From Chinchilla lanigera (taxonomy: Eukaryota > Chordata > Mammalia > Rodentia > Chinchillidae): a stretch of 64,000 nt of DNA. Below are positions 10,267 through 41,700 of this stretch, in pieces (position 1 is the first letter of the stretch; the number at the start of each line of letters is the position of its first letter). The stretch is from NCBI RefSeq assembly GCF_000276665.1, contig NW_004955405.1:9341078-9405077 (forward strand), written 5' to 3'. The translations under genes were made by a program, and so were the position numbers. The notes beneath the pieces are model-generated. The model was given only the letters and a program-made list of their open reading frames with translations, was not told where the DNA came from and searched no databases.

Positions 10267-12876
10267 CTGTCTACACTCCCACCAACAATGGAGAAGAGTT
10301 CCTGTTTCTCCACAGCCTCACCAGCATTTGTTATTGGTTGATTTCTTCATGATAACCATCTGTCTCCTGTGAAATGGAATGTCAGTGTTGTTTTAATTTG
10401 CATTTCGGAAATGAGGAATGATGAACATTTTATCCTGTGTTTATTCGCCATTTGTATTTCTTTATCTGAGAAGTGTGTACTCACTCAGATACCCATTTTT
10501 AGATTGGGGCTTTGAATTTTGGGGGGGGGCTGATTTTTAAAAATTGTTTATGTGTTCTAGATAGAAGTCTTTTGTATGAGGGACAGTTGGCTAAATTTTT
10601 TTCCTAATTTGTGAGGTTTTTTTTTTACTCTGTTGGGGATTTCTGTAGATGGGCAAAAACTTTTCAATAAGACGAGATCCCAGTTGTTGATTCTTTGAAG
10701 TATTTCCCCTGCAGTTTGGTTTTGTTCACAAGCTTTCTGCCTACCCCTATGTCTTCAAGATTTTTACCGACTTTCTCTTCCAGTAGATTTAGTGTTTCTG
10801 TTTTAATATTTAGATTTTTATCCATTTTGACTTTAGTTTGGTGCATAGTGAAAGGCATGGGTCTGGTTTCAGTCTTTGGAGTGTGGTGAGCCAGTTTTCC
10901 CAGCACCATTTATTCAAGAGGCTGTCTTTCTTCCAGTGAACTTGTTTGGCCCCTTTGTCAAAGATAAGCTGGCTGAGTGTGTTTGTGGTTGTGACTACAT
11001 CTTCCAGTCTGTTCCACTGATTCTCAGGTGTGTTTTTTTGCCAGTACCATGCTGATTTTATCACAGTAGCTTTGTAGTGTAATTTCAAGTCAGGGATTGT
11101 GATCCCACCTGACTTGTCTTTGTTGCACAGGATTGCTTTTCCTATTCTGGTCTCTTCTAGTTCCAGATGAATTTTAGGAATGTTTTCTCTAGATCTGTGA
11201 GGCATATTAATTGTATTTTAACTGGGATTGCATTGAATTTGTATAACAATTTTGGGAGTATGACCATTTTCACAATGTTGGTTGTTTCTATCCATGAGCA
11301 AGGAATATCTTTCCAAATCTGAAGTCCTCTTCTATCTCTTTTTTCAGAGTATAATAGTTTTCACTGCATAGATCTTTTACTGCTTTTGTTAGATTGATTC
11401 TATGCATTTCAGTTTTTTGGATGCTGTTGTGAAAGATATAGTTTCCTTAATTTCTCTCTCAGTGTGTTTGTTTTTTGTGTATAGGAATGCTATTGATTTT
11501 TGAGTGTTCACTTTGTATTCAGTATCTGTGATACTGAATTTGTTAATTAATTTCAATTCTTTTCCATTTACTTAAACATGTTCTGTGGGCTAGTATGTGA
11601 TCTATTTAAGGGAATGTCCCATGTGCAGCTGAGAAGAATGTGTATTCTGATGTTGTGGGGTGGAGCACTGTAAACGTCTACTAAGTCTATTTGTTCACAG
11701 GTTTTGTTCAGTTCTGTTATTTCTTTGCTGATTTTTTTGTCCAGTTGACCTATCTCTTTGTGTCAATAGGTGTTAAGTTCCCCTGTTAAAACAGTGTTAT
11801 TAGTTATTTGGTTTTTTATGTCTCTTAAGGTTTGTCTTACATAGTTGGGTGCTCCCATATTGGGTGCATACATATTTATAATTGTTATCTATTCCTCTTG
11901 AAGTTCTCCCCTAACAAGTATGTAGTGACCTTCTTTATCTCCTTGTATCATTCTTGTTTTGAAGTTCACATTGTCTGCAATCAGAATAGCTGCCCCTGCT
12001 TTTATCTGGGTTCCTGTCACATGGAGAATTATTTTCTGATCTTTGACTTTCAATCTATGAATTTCCTTTTGAGTTAAATGTGTTTCTTGTATACAGCATA
12101 TTGTTTGATTTTGTTTCTTGTTCCACTCTGCCAGAGTCTGCTTCTTTTGATTGGTGAATTGAGGTTATTTACATTAATGGTTACAAAACTGAAATATGTT
12201 GGCTTGTCTTTGTCATGTTATTCACCTGGTGTTGGTTTCCTGCTTTTGTTTTCTGTTTAATTGCTTGCTCTGCTTGATGGTTCCTTTGTATTGTTATTCT
12301 TGAAATTGTGGTCATTTTTATCTGTGTGTAGAATTTTTTTTGTACTCTTTGTAGGGTTGGTTTGGTACTCTTGAAGTTCTTCAGTTGTTCTTTGTTGTGG
12401 AAATATTTTGTTTCTCTGTTAAATTTGAAGAATAGTTTTGCAGGATACATCAATCTAGGTTTGAAGCTGTTTTGTTTTAGGACCTGGAATACTTCACTCC
12501 AAGTTCTTCTTGACTTGGTTGTGTTGAAAGATCTGCCATGCTTCTGATGGGCTTTCCTTTATAGGTGATCTATTTCCTTTCTGTAACAGCTTTTAATATT
12601 CTGTTCTTTTGCTGGATTTCTGGGATCTTGATTATTATATGTCTGGGTGTAGTTTTATTTTAGTTATGGCTAGTTGCAGTTCTATATGCCTCATTACCAG
12701 TATGTCAGATTCTTTTTCCATGCTTTGGGAAATTTTCTGCTTTTAATTCTGCAAATATTCTTTTTATGTCATTTGTATTGCCTCCTGGCATTTCATTGAC
12801 ACCTATAAGTCTTACATTGTTTTTGTGTGCATCATCTTACAGCTGTGAATTGATATTTCCTGGTGCCTTGGCATTT

Positions 12877-13377
12877 TTAAGAGATCTTTCCCCTCACAAT
12901 CATTAGCTGCAATGCTATCTTAAAGGTGTGAAATTGTATTTTGGCCTCATTCAAGTGGTTTTGCCAGCTTTTGATGGAAGTTTTGATTTCCTGAATATCT
13001 CTTTGAACCTGTTTCATGCATTTTAGTTCATTCCTATATCGTTCATTTAGTGTTTCCATCGTATTTCTATGCTCATCCACTTTTTTATATGTCTTCTTTA
13101 GATGTGCTGAGAAATTCATTATTGTTGTCATTTCATTTTTTATCTGAGAGATTTTTTCTGATCTGATTTCTTCTATGGCCTGATGGAGTTGTTTCTTTAC
13201 TTCGGTTGTGATCATGTCAGAGATTTCAGATGTATGACTTCCCCGTTCTTCTATGTTGATGCCTCCTGGACCTATTCTGGGTGGGGTGGAGTTCTGAGAT
13301 TGCATTTTCCTCCTTTGTCTTGTCCTTTTGGATGCTGGAGGTGAAGTCCCAAGCCTCACCCTACCTGGGTAGCTCAT
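12877..13377 (-). pseudogene. L1-B ORF1 remnant
   Basis: A 166-residue reverse-strand frame beginning near the L1 5' UTR. It has a basic N-terminal part (SKRTRQRRKMQSQNS) followed by a long Lys/Glu/Gln-rich coiled coil with MITTEVKKQLHQAIEEIRSE. This is the N-terminal half of the ORF1 RNA-binding protein. It breaks before the RNA-recognition domain. Confidence 0.85.
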
Positions 13378-13458
13378 TGAAGGTCTCTTGGGTCCCTAGT
13401 TTTCTTGGATGTCAGACTTGCTCCCCGATGGCAGTGGAAGGTGGGCCACCAGGTCTGA

Positions 13459-13710
13459 TGTCTGCAGGCAGTGGGTTAAGGTGCACACCCCTAAGCCATG
13501 AACCACAATGGCTGTGCAATGCAGACTGCCAGGTTCAGGGTCCCCAGGCAGCTGATGGAGCCCACAGGGCTCAGATGCAAACTGCAGAGGTGGTGGAATG
13601 CAGACTGCCATGTCCAGTGTCCCCAGGCAGCTGATGGAGTGTGCAGGGCTGAGACTTGAACTACAATGGTGATGGAATGCAGGCCACTGAGTCCCAGGTT
13701 CCCAGGTGTA
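13459..13710 (-). repeat. 79-bp tandem monomers at L1-B 5' end
   Basis: GCAGACTGCC starts at 13521 and 13600 and a related GCAGGCCACT at 13679, exactly 79 bases apart each time. TCCCCAGGCAGCTGATGGAG recurs inside the units, and a partial earlier unit begins near 13459. Their place upstream of ORF1 makes them likely L1 promoter monomers. Confidence 0.75.
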
Positions 13711-14039
13711 GTATAATTCTTAAATAGAATCTTTCTACATATTGGGGATTACATTACTGTTATATGATTTATGTTCTCTCTAGAGTATCATCATTATTCA
13801 ATTCTCATTTTGAGAGAGATATATATTGGGCAACTTAGGCAATAGGTGTACATTTTGAAGAATTAAACTATAACTACATTTCCTAGGTTTTTCAACTAGG
13901 TACATGGGTGATAAAAAAGTCTCCCTGCCGCTAAAAGTTTATCAAAGTTAAGCCTTAAAACTTTGTACCTCTTTCTGGGTTTTCATTGATTATATAAATA
14001 ATTCTAACAATTTTGTTGGAATTTTTTATCTCCCCTCTT

Positions 14040-14242
14040 TCTTTCCTGTTTGTTTTTTTAACCCAGGTCTTTCCATATGCTAGACAAGTACTCCACAGGT
14101 GAAGTAGACTTCAAGTTCTTTTTAAGTTTTATTTTGAGACAGGGTCTCACTAAGTTGTCCAGAAGGATCAAACTTGCAGTTCTCCTGCCTCAGCCTCCCA
14201 AGAATGTGAGGATTTCAAGGGTGTGCCATCACCTTCAGCTAG
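14040..14242 (-). mobile_element. B1-ID dimer SINE, diverged
   Basis: Plus strand has an ID-like left part (AACCCAGGTCTTTCCATATG, TAGACAAGTACTCCACAGGTG) followed by a B1 reverse complement (TTTTGAGACAGGGTCTCACT, CTCCTGCCTCAGCCTCCCAA). Reading on the minus strand this is B1 followed by ID. Confidence 0.7.
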
Positions 14243-14604
14243 ATTTACTTAGAAATCACAGAACTAGACATGAAAATTTGAAGGCTGATAGGAGTAATGG
14301 GGGGTTACTTGTTCACAATTTAGCATAAACTTAATGATTGCTATTAGTACCAGGAATTGTTAAGGTTAGGTTTGGGATTTTCTGTGTAGGAACAAGGAAA
14401 GTAAAGTAAATGTTTTGGAGAATTTTCACTGAAAAGAGACAATGTAAACTGTTCAGAATTTATGAGGATAAACTTTTGTTATCAAGCAACATATATTTAA
14501 AAGACTTTGACAGAGAGATAGATTGTTCTGACTTCAAGAAATTTGCAGACAGCTACTTGAAAAAACAATGGAACCAGTATGCGTTACAATTAAGATTCCG
14601 GTAA

Positions 14605-14830
14605 AAACAGCATGGTGGTACTTCAGTAATCCCAGCACTGTGGAGGGTTGGGGTAGCAGGGGGATTCCAAGTGGTAGCCCAGCCTGTGCAATTTAGCAAC
14701 TTATGTCTCAAAAATGCATACATACATATAGAGAGAGAAAGAAAGAAAAAGAAAGATAGAAAGAGAAAAAGGCTAGGATGCAGTTCAGTGCAAAGACCCT
14801 GGATTCAATTCTCAGTATGGGGCTGGGAAA
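14605..14830 (+). mobile_element. B1-ID dimer SINE, diverged
   Basis: A B1-like half (GCATGGTGGTACTTCAGTAA, ATCCCAGCACTGTGGAGG) is followed by a GA-rich A tail (14730-14770) and an ID-like half (AGGATGCAGTTCAGTGCAAA, CCTGGATTCAATTCTCAGTA). The order is that of the B1-dID dimers known from non-murid rodents. Confidence 0.7.
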
Positions 14831-15338
14831 GGTGGGTGATTTCAGTAAAGATGCTCAGAGCCAAAGGAGAGGAGTTGAAGAGAGAGAAACTGTCTGACAT
14901 GGAGAACAGCATGAAAAAGGCTAACAACCTGTTGGGTACATCTTAGTCCCTGGGATGCCAACAAAAGAAACATTTATAAATACAGGCTGGCCTGTATTTC
15001 TCATGAAAGAGAATCTTAAAAGAGAATGTGTTTTTGCTGTGAAATATTACTACCCTCACCAGCAAAAGCTTCAGAGATGTTTTTCTGTCCGAGTTCAATA
15101 TAACTTTCTCAGAGTAAATGGCTTTTAAAAACTGGTACATTTCAGAAATTATTCCATGTTGAAAGCTAGTCTTTATTACTTCCACATGAATAATCTGTCT
15201 TATCTTTCATAACCTTTGTATTCTTTGTTCATTGTGAATCTTTAAGTATAATAATTTGGAAACTCTCATTTTACTACTTTTTAATATAAATCATAATATC
15301 TGTTAAATCTTATAAATATAACTATTTTACATACTATA

Positions 15339-15728
15339 TGTTATGGCTTGTATCAAGATGTCCTCCCAAAGCCTCATATCATAGGTGGAGCTTTATGGAG
15401 CCAGCTGGATCTAGGGTGTGTGATTATTAAATAAGTCCCTTGATTGGTTTGACATAGTCTGGATGTGGAGAATGAGGAGGCCCACCTGGTTGTGGTGATA
15501 CTACCCAAAACATTGGTAGCCTGGAAGGGACAAAAAGGAGAGTCTTCTGTGGCTTGCTGCTGCCTTCCTGCCCTGCCATGGACTGTTTCTCTGCTGTGAT
15601 GCCTCTCTGCCATGTCACCCTGCCTTGGAGTCAGCCAATTATGGACTGAAATCTCTATAAACTGAGCTACAATAAACCTTTCCTCCTTTAACTTTGGGTG
15701 TCGGGTATTTTGAGAAAAGTACTTAAGA
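15339..15728 (+). mobile_element. MaLR-type solo LTR
   Basis: Begins TGTTATGGCTTGTATCAAGA, has CCCAAAGCCTCATATCATAG and ends after the poly(A) signal AATAAA (15671-15676), CTTTCCTCCTTTAAC and GGGTATTTTGAG. TACTATA at 15332-15338 and 15729-15735 is a plausible target-site duplication. Same family as the minus-strand copy at 5195-5577. Confidence 0.75.
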
Positions 15729-16012
15729 TACTATATTACTTTATTATAAGTAATAATACTTGGTTTGTACCAATTACACAGCATTATACTGTAAAGCACT
15801 AAAACACCATCTAGTAATTACTAAAGATAAAAGGCCAGTTACTTTATAGAGATAGAAATTTGAGAGATGTTTTTCTTTTTAAAATATTTATCTATATAGA
15901 TGCTGATATATCATTACTTGTTACTACAGTAAATAATGATAAAGTGGGACCAAGAGAAAAGACATTAAAAACTAATAAAGAGAAAATTATTTAGCAGTTT
16001 ATTTATTAATTG

Positions 16013-16157
16013 TCTTTTTTGAGACAGGGTCTCACTATGCAGTTCAGGGTCTTGAGCTCACTTTGTAGGCCAGGCTGATCTCAAACTCACAACAATCCTC
16101 TTGCTTCAGCCTCCCAAGTGCTGGGATTATAAGTATGTACAACCACATCTGACCTAA
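16013..16157 (-). mobile_element. B1-like SINE
   Basis: Plus strand reads TTTTGAGACAGGGTCTCACT, AGCCTCCCAAGTGCTGGGAT and ends with a TGACC head, the reverse complement of a B1 that carries the internal duplication. It sits just outside the ADH4 poly(A) site. Confidence 0.9.
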
Positions 16158-16175
16158 AGCAATCAGAATTTCCTC

Positions 16176-16220
16176 TTCAATTTTTTTTTTTGATATGAGG
16201 AATTGAACTCAGGACCATGC
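16176..16220 (-). mobile_element. Truncated ID-like SINE
   Basis: T-run followed by GAATTGAACTCAGGACCATG, the B-box half of an ID element on the minus strand. The rest is missing. Confidence 0.6.
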
Positions 16221-16559
16221 ACTTTCTTTGAAAGGAGTAGCTTCTAGCTTATTAGAACACAGAAATTATGTAATAGCATTTTATGTATGTATACAGTATA
16301 TATGTTTTTTCATGAAAAATCTTATTATTATGGAAAAATTTCAACAGACAAGCAGAGGCAACATTATAAGTAAATTTCATATATCCATCACCCAATTTAC
16401 AAAATTATAAACATTTGACTGATCTACTTTTACTTATTATTCTTATATTTTCCACTTCTACCTCTCCAGAACTAGTTTTAAACAGTTCCTAAACATCTTA
16501 AGATTCCATTAAGAAACACTGCAGTTATTGTAGTTATTTAATACATGAAATAGTATATT

Positions 16560-16711
16560 TTATGGCCACAGATTTATGTTGATTTTATTTGAGATATTAA
16601 CTGTAAATATTGGTTTAAAACATAGATTGCTTTGTTTCATCAGATAAGGTGATAGATTAACCAGATAGGTTCAGAATCAATGAGATAATACTCCGGTGGC
16701 TCCTGGCATCT
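16560..16711 (-). terminator. ADH4: ADH4 3' UTR and poly(A) signal
   Basis: After the TGA at 16714-16712 (minus strand) the transcript would run about 145 bases to AATAAA, read on the minus strand from plus positions 16584-16589. Cleavage is expected 10-30 bases further, near 16560-16575. The site was placed from the signal alone. Confidence 0.65.
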
Positions 16712-36158
<19,447 letters not shown>

Positions 36159-36290
36159 TTTTCTTTAGGAATCTCGCCTTGGGAGTTTCTTTCTGACTTA
36201 AGAAGTCTTTTACCTCTACCCAGAGTGCTCTGTGATCTGTACTGAAGTCTCTGAATAAATACTACTCTTGCTTAGCTTTCTCCAATCACT
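36159..36290 (-). promoter_or_regulatory. ADH4: ADH4 core promoter and 5' UTR (predicted)
   Basis: On the minus strand a TATTTATT element (plus 36254-36261) lies about 96 bases upstream of the ATG. This is suitable for a TATA-like box with a short 5' UTR of roughly 65-75 bases. No CpG richness here, fitting a tissue-restricted promoter. The transcription start was not determined. Confidence 0.45.
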
Positions 36291-36389
36291 TTCTTTGTTG
36301 CTCTGCAGCTCTGCCCAATCTTATTACATCATTTGTGCTATCATATTTCAGCTCCAAACCCCCTGCTCCTAGCCAGGTCCAAGACTTTT

Positions 36390-37480
36390 TTAAAATTGCA
36401 AAATATACAATAATAGAGAAGAGTATATTACACATACAGTATAAGGATGAGTTACAAATAATTAAGGAAAGGGTATTTCCATTGCCCTAGAAACTCTCTT
36501 TGCCCTTTCACAATCCTGATAATCACTTCCCTGTGTATTTTATGGTTTTACTACATATTTATGCCTCCCTATATAATAGTTTTATTAAAACTTTATATGA
36601 ATGTGTTTATATGTAGTGCATTCTTTCATGTTTTTGTCTTAACTCTGTAAGATTCATTCATAATCCTGTAGTTTTAATTTTTTCATTAGTGTAGAATATT
36701 CCACTCTAAGAATCGACAGTCATTTGTTCATCTACTTTCCTTTCTGCTACTTTTTTTCTTTTTACTTGTGTTGAATCAGTGGCTGAGTAAAAATTCTTTT
36801 TTATGTATTGTGTTGCATATGTGCTTGAGTTTTCTTAGGACTGGTATCCAGCCAGCACACACTAGTAAGGTGATGCCAACTGTTGCAGTATTGAAATACT
36901 TTTATTCAGGTTGCTGAAAAACCACTTCCCCAAATCCCCAACATCTCCTTTAGCTCTGTTGCAGTACCAGAGAGCAGTGTTTAGTCATGGCTGAGCAGCT
37001 ACTCTCATTGTTTGTCTTGACTTGGGAGCCCATCAAACATTTCCTGATGACTCTGGGTCTTTGTCCACTGGAACACAGTAGTTCCTGGAACCCTGGCAGA
37101 CCAATACCCAGTGCAGACCTGACCTTTGGGGGCTGTGACCTTTGGTGATATAAGCCAAAGTTCCTCTGGAGTCATTCTTGTGTTGGTGTTTGTAAGAAAT
37201 GGAGTATTTTGTACAGATTGATAAATATTTTAACTAGGAATACAACTGTATCTTCAATTTTGATAGTCAAAGCCAAAGAGATTTAAAAAGTTGTACTATC
37301 TACCAGCAATAGTCTATGAGAATTCTGATTGTTCAACATCATCACCTATGCTTAGAATTGGCAAACTTCTAAAACAATTTTTGATATTCTGGTGGTGTGT
37401 AGGAGTATAGAATAGTGTTTTTGATTTTTATTTCCCTGATTATTAAGGTATTTGTTCTACTTAACTACCGAGATGTTTAA
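36390..37480 (-). mobile_element. Ancient L1/HAL1-like relic interrupted by an insert
   Basis: 36390-36835 and 37195-37480 read as one old reverse L1 3' region: TGTAGTGCATTCTTTCATGT, GTGTAGAATATTCCACTCTA, then TCTACCAGCAATAGTCTATG. The roughly 355 bases between them are a separate insertion. Confidence 0.55.
36838..37193 (-). mobile_element. LTR-like insert upstream of ADH4
   Basis: Splits an older L1 relic. On the minus strand it has a TATATCA element near its start and a poly(A)-like AATAAA in CTGAATAAAAGTATTTC (plus near 36896) towards its end, the layout of a solo LTR. It lies about 680 bases upstream of the ADH4 start codon. Family not recognised. Confidence 0.4.
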
Positions 37481-37884
37481 AAATTATTGTTATGTATTGT
37501 CCATTTCTTATAGTACTGATAGAACTTTGTACTTTGCATACTTTGAAACTTTTTTGTTAAATTTTAGAAGTAAAAGAATGAAAACATATTAAGAAACAGA
37601 CAACCTATACTTTGAAACTTCATATTAGGTGCATGGAAATACTGTATACTGTATTCTATGTGTTTTTAAAAGTTTAATAACATTTTTTAAACCACCTTTC
37701 CTTGTCAGTGTATTTTCTTTATCAAACATTTTTATTGGTCCTGTAGTACTCTAGTATCTCCTCCAGACTATAACTAGTGCTTTGCTATTGAATAAAGTTG
37801 TTCTATTAAACTTTTTGAACATGTAACTTATACTCTTTGCTTCTACTTTCTCATGACCAACATTTCACTTCTTAACTCAATGGG

Positions 37885-37978
37885 CTTCAGCCTTTTTTTT
37901 CCCCCAGAAGTGGGATTGAATCTATGGACTTTTGCATGTGAGACAAGTACTCATCTACTGAGCTATGTAACCAGCTTT
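37885..37978 (-). mobile_element. ID-like SINE, diverged
   Basis: Plus strand GGGATTGAATCTATGGACTT, GAGACAAGTACTCATCTACT, GAGCTATGTAACCAGCT, a reverse ID with many changes. Confidence 0.75.
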
Positions 37979-38364
37979 GGTACTTTTTATTGAAACTTTC
38001 ATTTGGAAATTGTTAGAAATCTTATGGTAGGATAAAAAAATAATGATAGGTATAAAGGAGACAAGAAAATTATAATTTAAGAAATTGTACTTTTAAGAAA
38101 ACTACAGTTTCAAGACAAAGTTATCCAAGATTACAGCACCCTATTTTTAAGGGGGCAGGGGAGTTGCATCCATGCTGCTTGAGGAAGTTCAATGTATTCA
38201 ATTTCCTCAAAACTCAAGAGTTTAGTAAGGATTGGCTGCAAGTAACTTTAGTAGGGAGTAGATTTCATCCCATATGCCCTGGGAAAAATTCAATTATTGT
38301 CCAAAATCATCTTAGTTCATTGTCTTTTCTTTTTCCTTTTTCCTCTCTCCCACCCTTCCTCCCT

Positions 38365-38368
<4 letters not shown>

Positions 38369-38418
<50 letters not shown>

Positions 38419-38432
38419 GTCTTTCTTTCTTT
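38369..38432. repeat. (CT)n microsatellite
   Basis: About 22 CT units then CTGT/CTTT units, abutting the tail of the B1 at 38441. Confidence 0.95.
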
Positions 38433-38436
38433 ATTT

Positions 38437-38566
38437 CAGTTTTTTGAGACAGGGTCTTGCTTTGTAATTCAGGATGTCCTTAAACTCACTTTGTAGCCCA
38501 GGCTGGCCTTGAACTCAGCCTCCCAACACAGTTGGGATTACAGGTGTGTGCTACCACACCTGGCTC
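38437..38566 (-). mobile_element. B1-like SINE
   Basis: TTTTTTGAGACAGGGTCTTG, TTGTAGCCCAGGCTGGCCTT, TTGGGATTACAGGTGTGTGC, CACACCTGGCT on the plus strand, reverse of a B1. Confidence 0.92.
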
Positions 38567-38569
38567 TTT

Positions 38570-39780
38570 ATTCTCATCACTATGGCTGGTCACCCAATTC
38601 TATCTCAGGCCCTTCTGGTACTAAGTTCTGGGGTGCTAGAGTCCTCTTCTGGAGGTGGTTTCTAGGTTCTTTCTGTCCTGAGCCAAGAATTGACACTTTG
38701 CTATCACCTATTTCTCAGATCCCATTCAAAATTTTTGTTAACTGTATCAGTAATATCCTTGGAGCAAAAAGGTTCAATTTAGAATCATAAGTTGCAAAAA
38801 ATTATCATGCCTCTTTAACATTTTTTATCTGGAATAGCTCTTCATTCTTCTTTGACTTTCATGGTCTTGGTACTTTTATAACTTGTCTGTAATTTTAACG
38901 TATTTTTCAAAATAAAATGTTTAAAAATAGATCATGGCATTGTTGGAAATTTTGTGATGCCACTCAAATTTTCAGAGAGTGTGGATACAGTTAAAGTAGT
39001 TATATATAATCATAATGTTTTCTGCAACCATTGACAGCTCAGTAAAAATGTATGAAAAGTACATTAGGTGGTTACAAATCTACCAAATTCTTGTTTTCTC
39101 TCATAGCAGCAATATATTTACACTGATCATTAACTTCTTTTCATACAATCTTCTGTAGGTCCTTACTTATTAACCACTAATTCAACAAACACTAGAGCTA
39201 GCCCTATCCCTGGAAATCTAGTTTCATCATAATCGAATCATAAGCTAATTTGAACCGGTGGTTTTGGCCAACAATGTCTTAAATAAGTTGAGCCCCCACC
39301 TTAGTCTAAAGAAAACAGCGCAAATTTTTTGATAACCAACTGAATTGTCTGACATCTAAATTCTAATTTGAATTTCATAAGTGAACCTACTGATCAGATG
39401 ATAGTAAAGTATCAACTTTAATTTTCTGATTTTAATGTTTCTATTGTGAGAATATCTTTGATGTAATATACACTAAGTATTTGGAGGTGATGGAACATTA
39501 CTTTGCAACTCATTCTCAAATCATTCTCTTTGTTCTGTAACAGCTAGGTTTTATAAATTAAAATTGTTTCAAAATGTAATTTTTTAAATATGTGAAGCTT
39601 CAGTCTACATTCCAGTGTTGAAAATTTTTCACTAATATTTTTTCCTTGGATACAAGATCCAGTTCAGGATCATGTATTGCATTTATTTGTCATTATCTCA
39701 TTTGTCTCCTTCAATTGACTAAGAATAAGTGTGAATAAATCCTTAGGCTTTCTTTCTCTCTCACAACATTGACTTTTTAA
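38570..39780. other. No feature recognised
   Basis: AT-rich 5'-flank sequence of ADH4. No coding or repeat pattern that I can support. Confidence 0.5.
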
Positions 39781-39784
39781 AACA

Positions 39785-40325
39785 TCATTTTAAAAGTCAT
39801 AATAGTTAAGACTTATTAATTGTACACATTAATGGGTTTCACTTTAACATTTTTACACATGCTCTTACCCTTCACTACCTTCCCCATTCCATCCTCACCT
39901 TCCCTCAGGGTCCATCTTTTACTTTCAGGTCATTTATTTATTTGTTTCCGTGTGTAAAAGAAAACATGTGACACTTGTCTTTCTGTGCCTAGTTTATTTT
40001 GCTTACGATGGTGTCCTCCACTTCTATCCACTGTCCTGCAAAATGATGTGATTCATCTTTCTTTCTGGCAAGATTGAATGTAGTTTTGATTTGCATTTCT
40101 CCGAAGACTACAGAATCAAGCATTTTTGCCATATATTTATTGACCATTTGTACTACTCCTTTTGAGAAATGTCTGTTCAAATCATTAGCCTGTTTTTTAT
40201 TGGATTACTTTTCTTTTAATGTTAAGCTTTTTGAGTTCTTTAAATATTCTGAATTTAATCCTCTGTCAGATGAATGACTGACATATTTTCTCCCATTTTG
40301 TTAGTTGTCTTTTTACTTTGTTTCC
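39785..40325 (-). mobile_element. Ancient L1 3' region
   Basis: Reverse-strand text MNRHFSKGVVQMVNKYMAK with FGEMQIKT, followed downstream by a GQWIEVEDTIVSKIN segment, matches old L1 ORF2 C-terminal text with an internal deletion between the two parts. Confidence 0.65.
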
Positions 40326-40329
40326 TTTG

Positions 40330-41035
40330 TTTTTGAAGTGAACATGCTACTAAATGTCTTAATTTCTCTTTAAATTTGAACTTAAATCCAACAACTTTAT
40401 AATCGCTCATGTTTTTTAAGAACCAAGGATATGATGGTGACTTGCTGAAAAAACACAGGTAATTTTTCTTGGAATGACTTCATTTTCCAATAATCCTTGG
40501 TTGCATGTATCTGGATAACACTGGTAAAATCATATAACCCCCAACCTTTTGATTGATTAAATCTTGTCCTGCTTTTAAGCAATATCAACCCATGAGTTCT
40601 GTAATCTGCTAGGGATCTGTTATTTGTTGATATTACTTCATTTTTTAAGAAAATATTTTCAGAGAGGTTCAGAAAATATGAAGAAATGAAACATATTTTG
40701 AAGAGTCAAAAGGAAAACCCTTAATGAATGTTTTTTCACAGAGGTTCTTTAGTTCCTGAACTCTTTTCCTGGAATCCAACATCTGCATCTGACTTCTCCT
40801 CCTCTCGAATGGTCTCTCCAGCAATGTGCTAGTATCCTTGAGAAACACAACTCCAGAAATCTCACTACTTGACCTACTATACTTTGTATTAAAAATCATT
40901 CCTCAAATCTCTATCACTTGGTTTGCAGTTTTGGTGATATTCCCAAAGTTTCAGCTGAAATAATACTAGAATTTGAGGACTAGGGCAACAGAGTCTAATA
41001 TTAAATTCTATCTTCCTATCATTCATCTTTCTATA
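40330..41035. other. No feature recognised
   Basis: AT-rich intergenic sequence; short open frames without recognisable domains. Confidence 0.5.
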
Positions 41036-41037
41036 AC

Positions 41038-41081
41038 TATCTATCTATCTATCTATCTATTTATCTATCTATCTACCTATA
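41038..41081. repeat. (TATC)n microsatellite
   Basis: Ten to eleven TATC-type units with two interruptions. Confidence 0.93.
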
Positions 41082-41700
41082 TCATCTGTCATCTATCTCC
41101 AACAGAACAATTTGTGGAGTAGTCACTTTAGGGTCACAGAGCAAAAGCAGGCCAGAATCCTTTATTTTGGTTCTTCTAGGTAATACTTCTCCTACTTTGA
41201 AGAGTAATCTTTCTTCCCAATTGTAGACTGATGTTATCATGCATAGACAATATACACATACCTATGCCTCAAGGATAAACATTAATTCTAGAGAATGTGT
41301 GACATAAAAGCATATTGAGAAAAGAGAGAACAACTTCTTCATTGCTATACGATTGACATGAGGCCACCATCTGGGTTCCACAATTATATTTTTTACTCAA
41401 TTTAGTTTGAATTAAGTTCCCCCTTGGGCCAGCCAGAGCATCAGTAATGGAGGGGCTGACTTTGCAATGATAGTTCTCTGATTTGCAGAAAGGAAAATTT
41501 GGAGTGTTTATTCTGGTAAGTATTCAGTTAAATTCCTAGCAAAGCACCTTTACTTTTTCAGTCTCTAACTTGGGGAAGAGAAAGGAAAAGTCTTGTCTCT
41601 GTGGTAGATTCATTTTTATAGTATGGGTGGTTATAACAGGGGCTGGCCTCAAAGCATTCTTGCTCTTTAGATTATTAACAGAGGAAATTATTGTTTGGTT

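Larger units (their letters stand above)
9485..13715 (-). mobile_element. LINE-1 (L1-B) with reverse transcriptase core deleted
   Basis: Minus-strand L1 with its 3' UTR and T-run (A tail read backwards) at 9485-9510, the ORF2 C-terminus at 9898-10266, further ORF2 to about 11545, then an abrupt jump to endonuclease-region sequence, ORF1 at 12877-13377 and tandem 5' monomers to about 13715. In L1-A the two sides of the jump (near 1255 and near 2750) are about 1.5 kb apart, so the catalytic reverse transcriptase segment is missing here. Confidence 0.92.
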
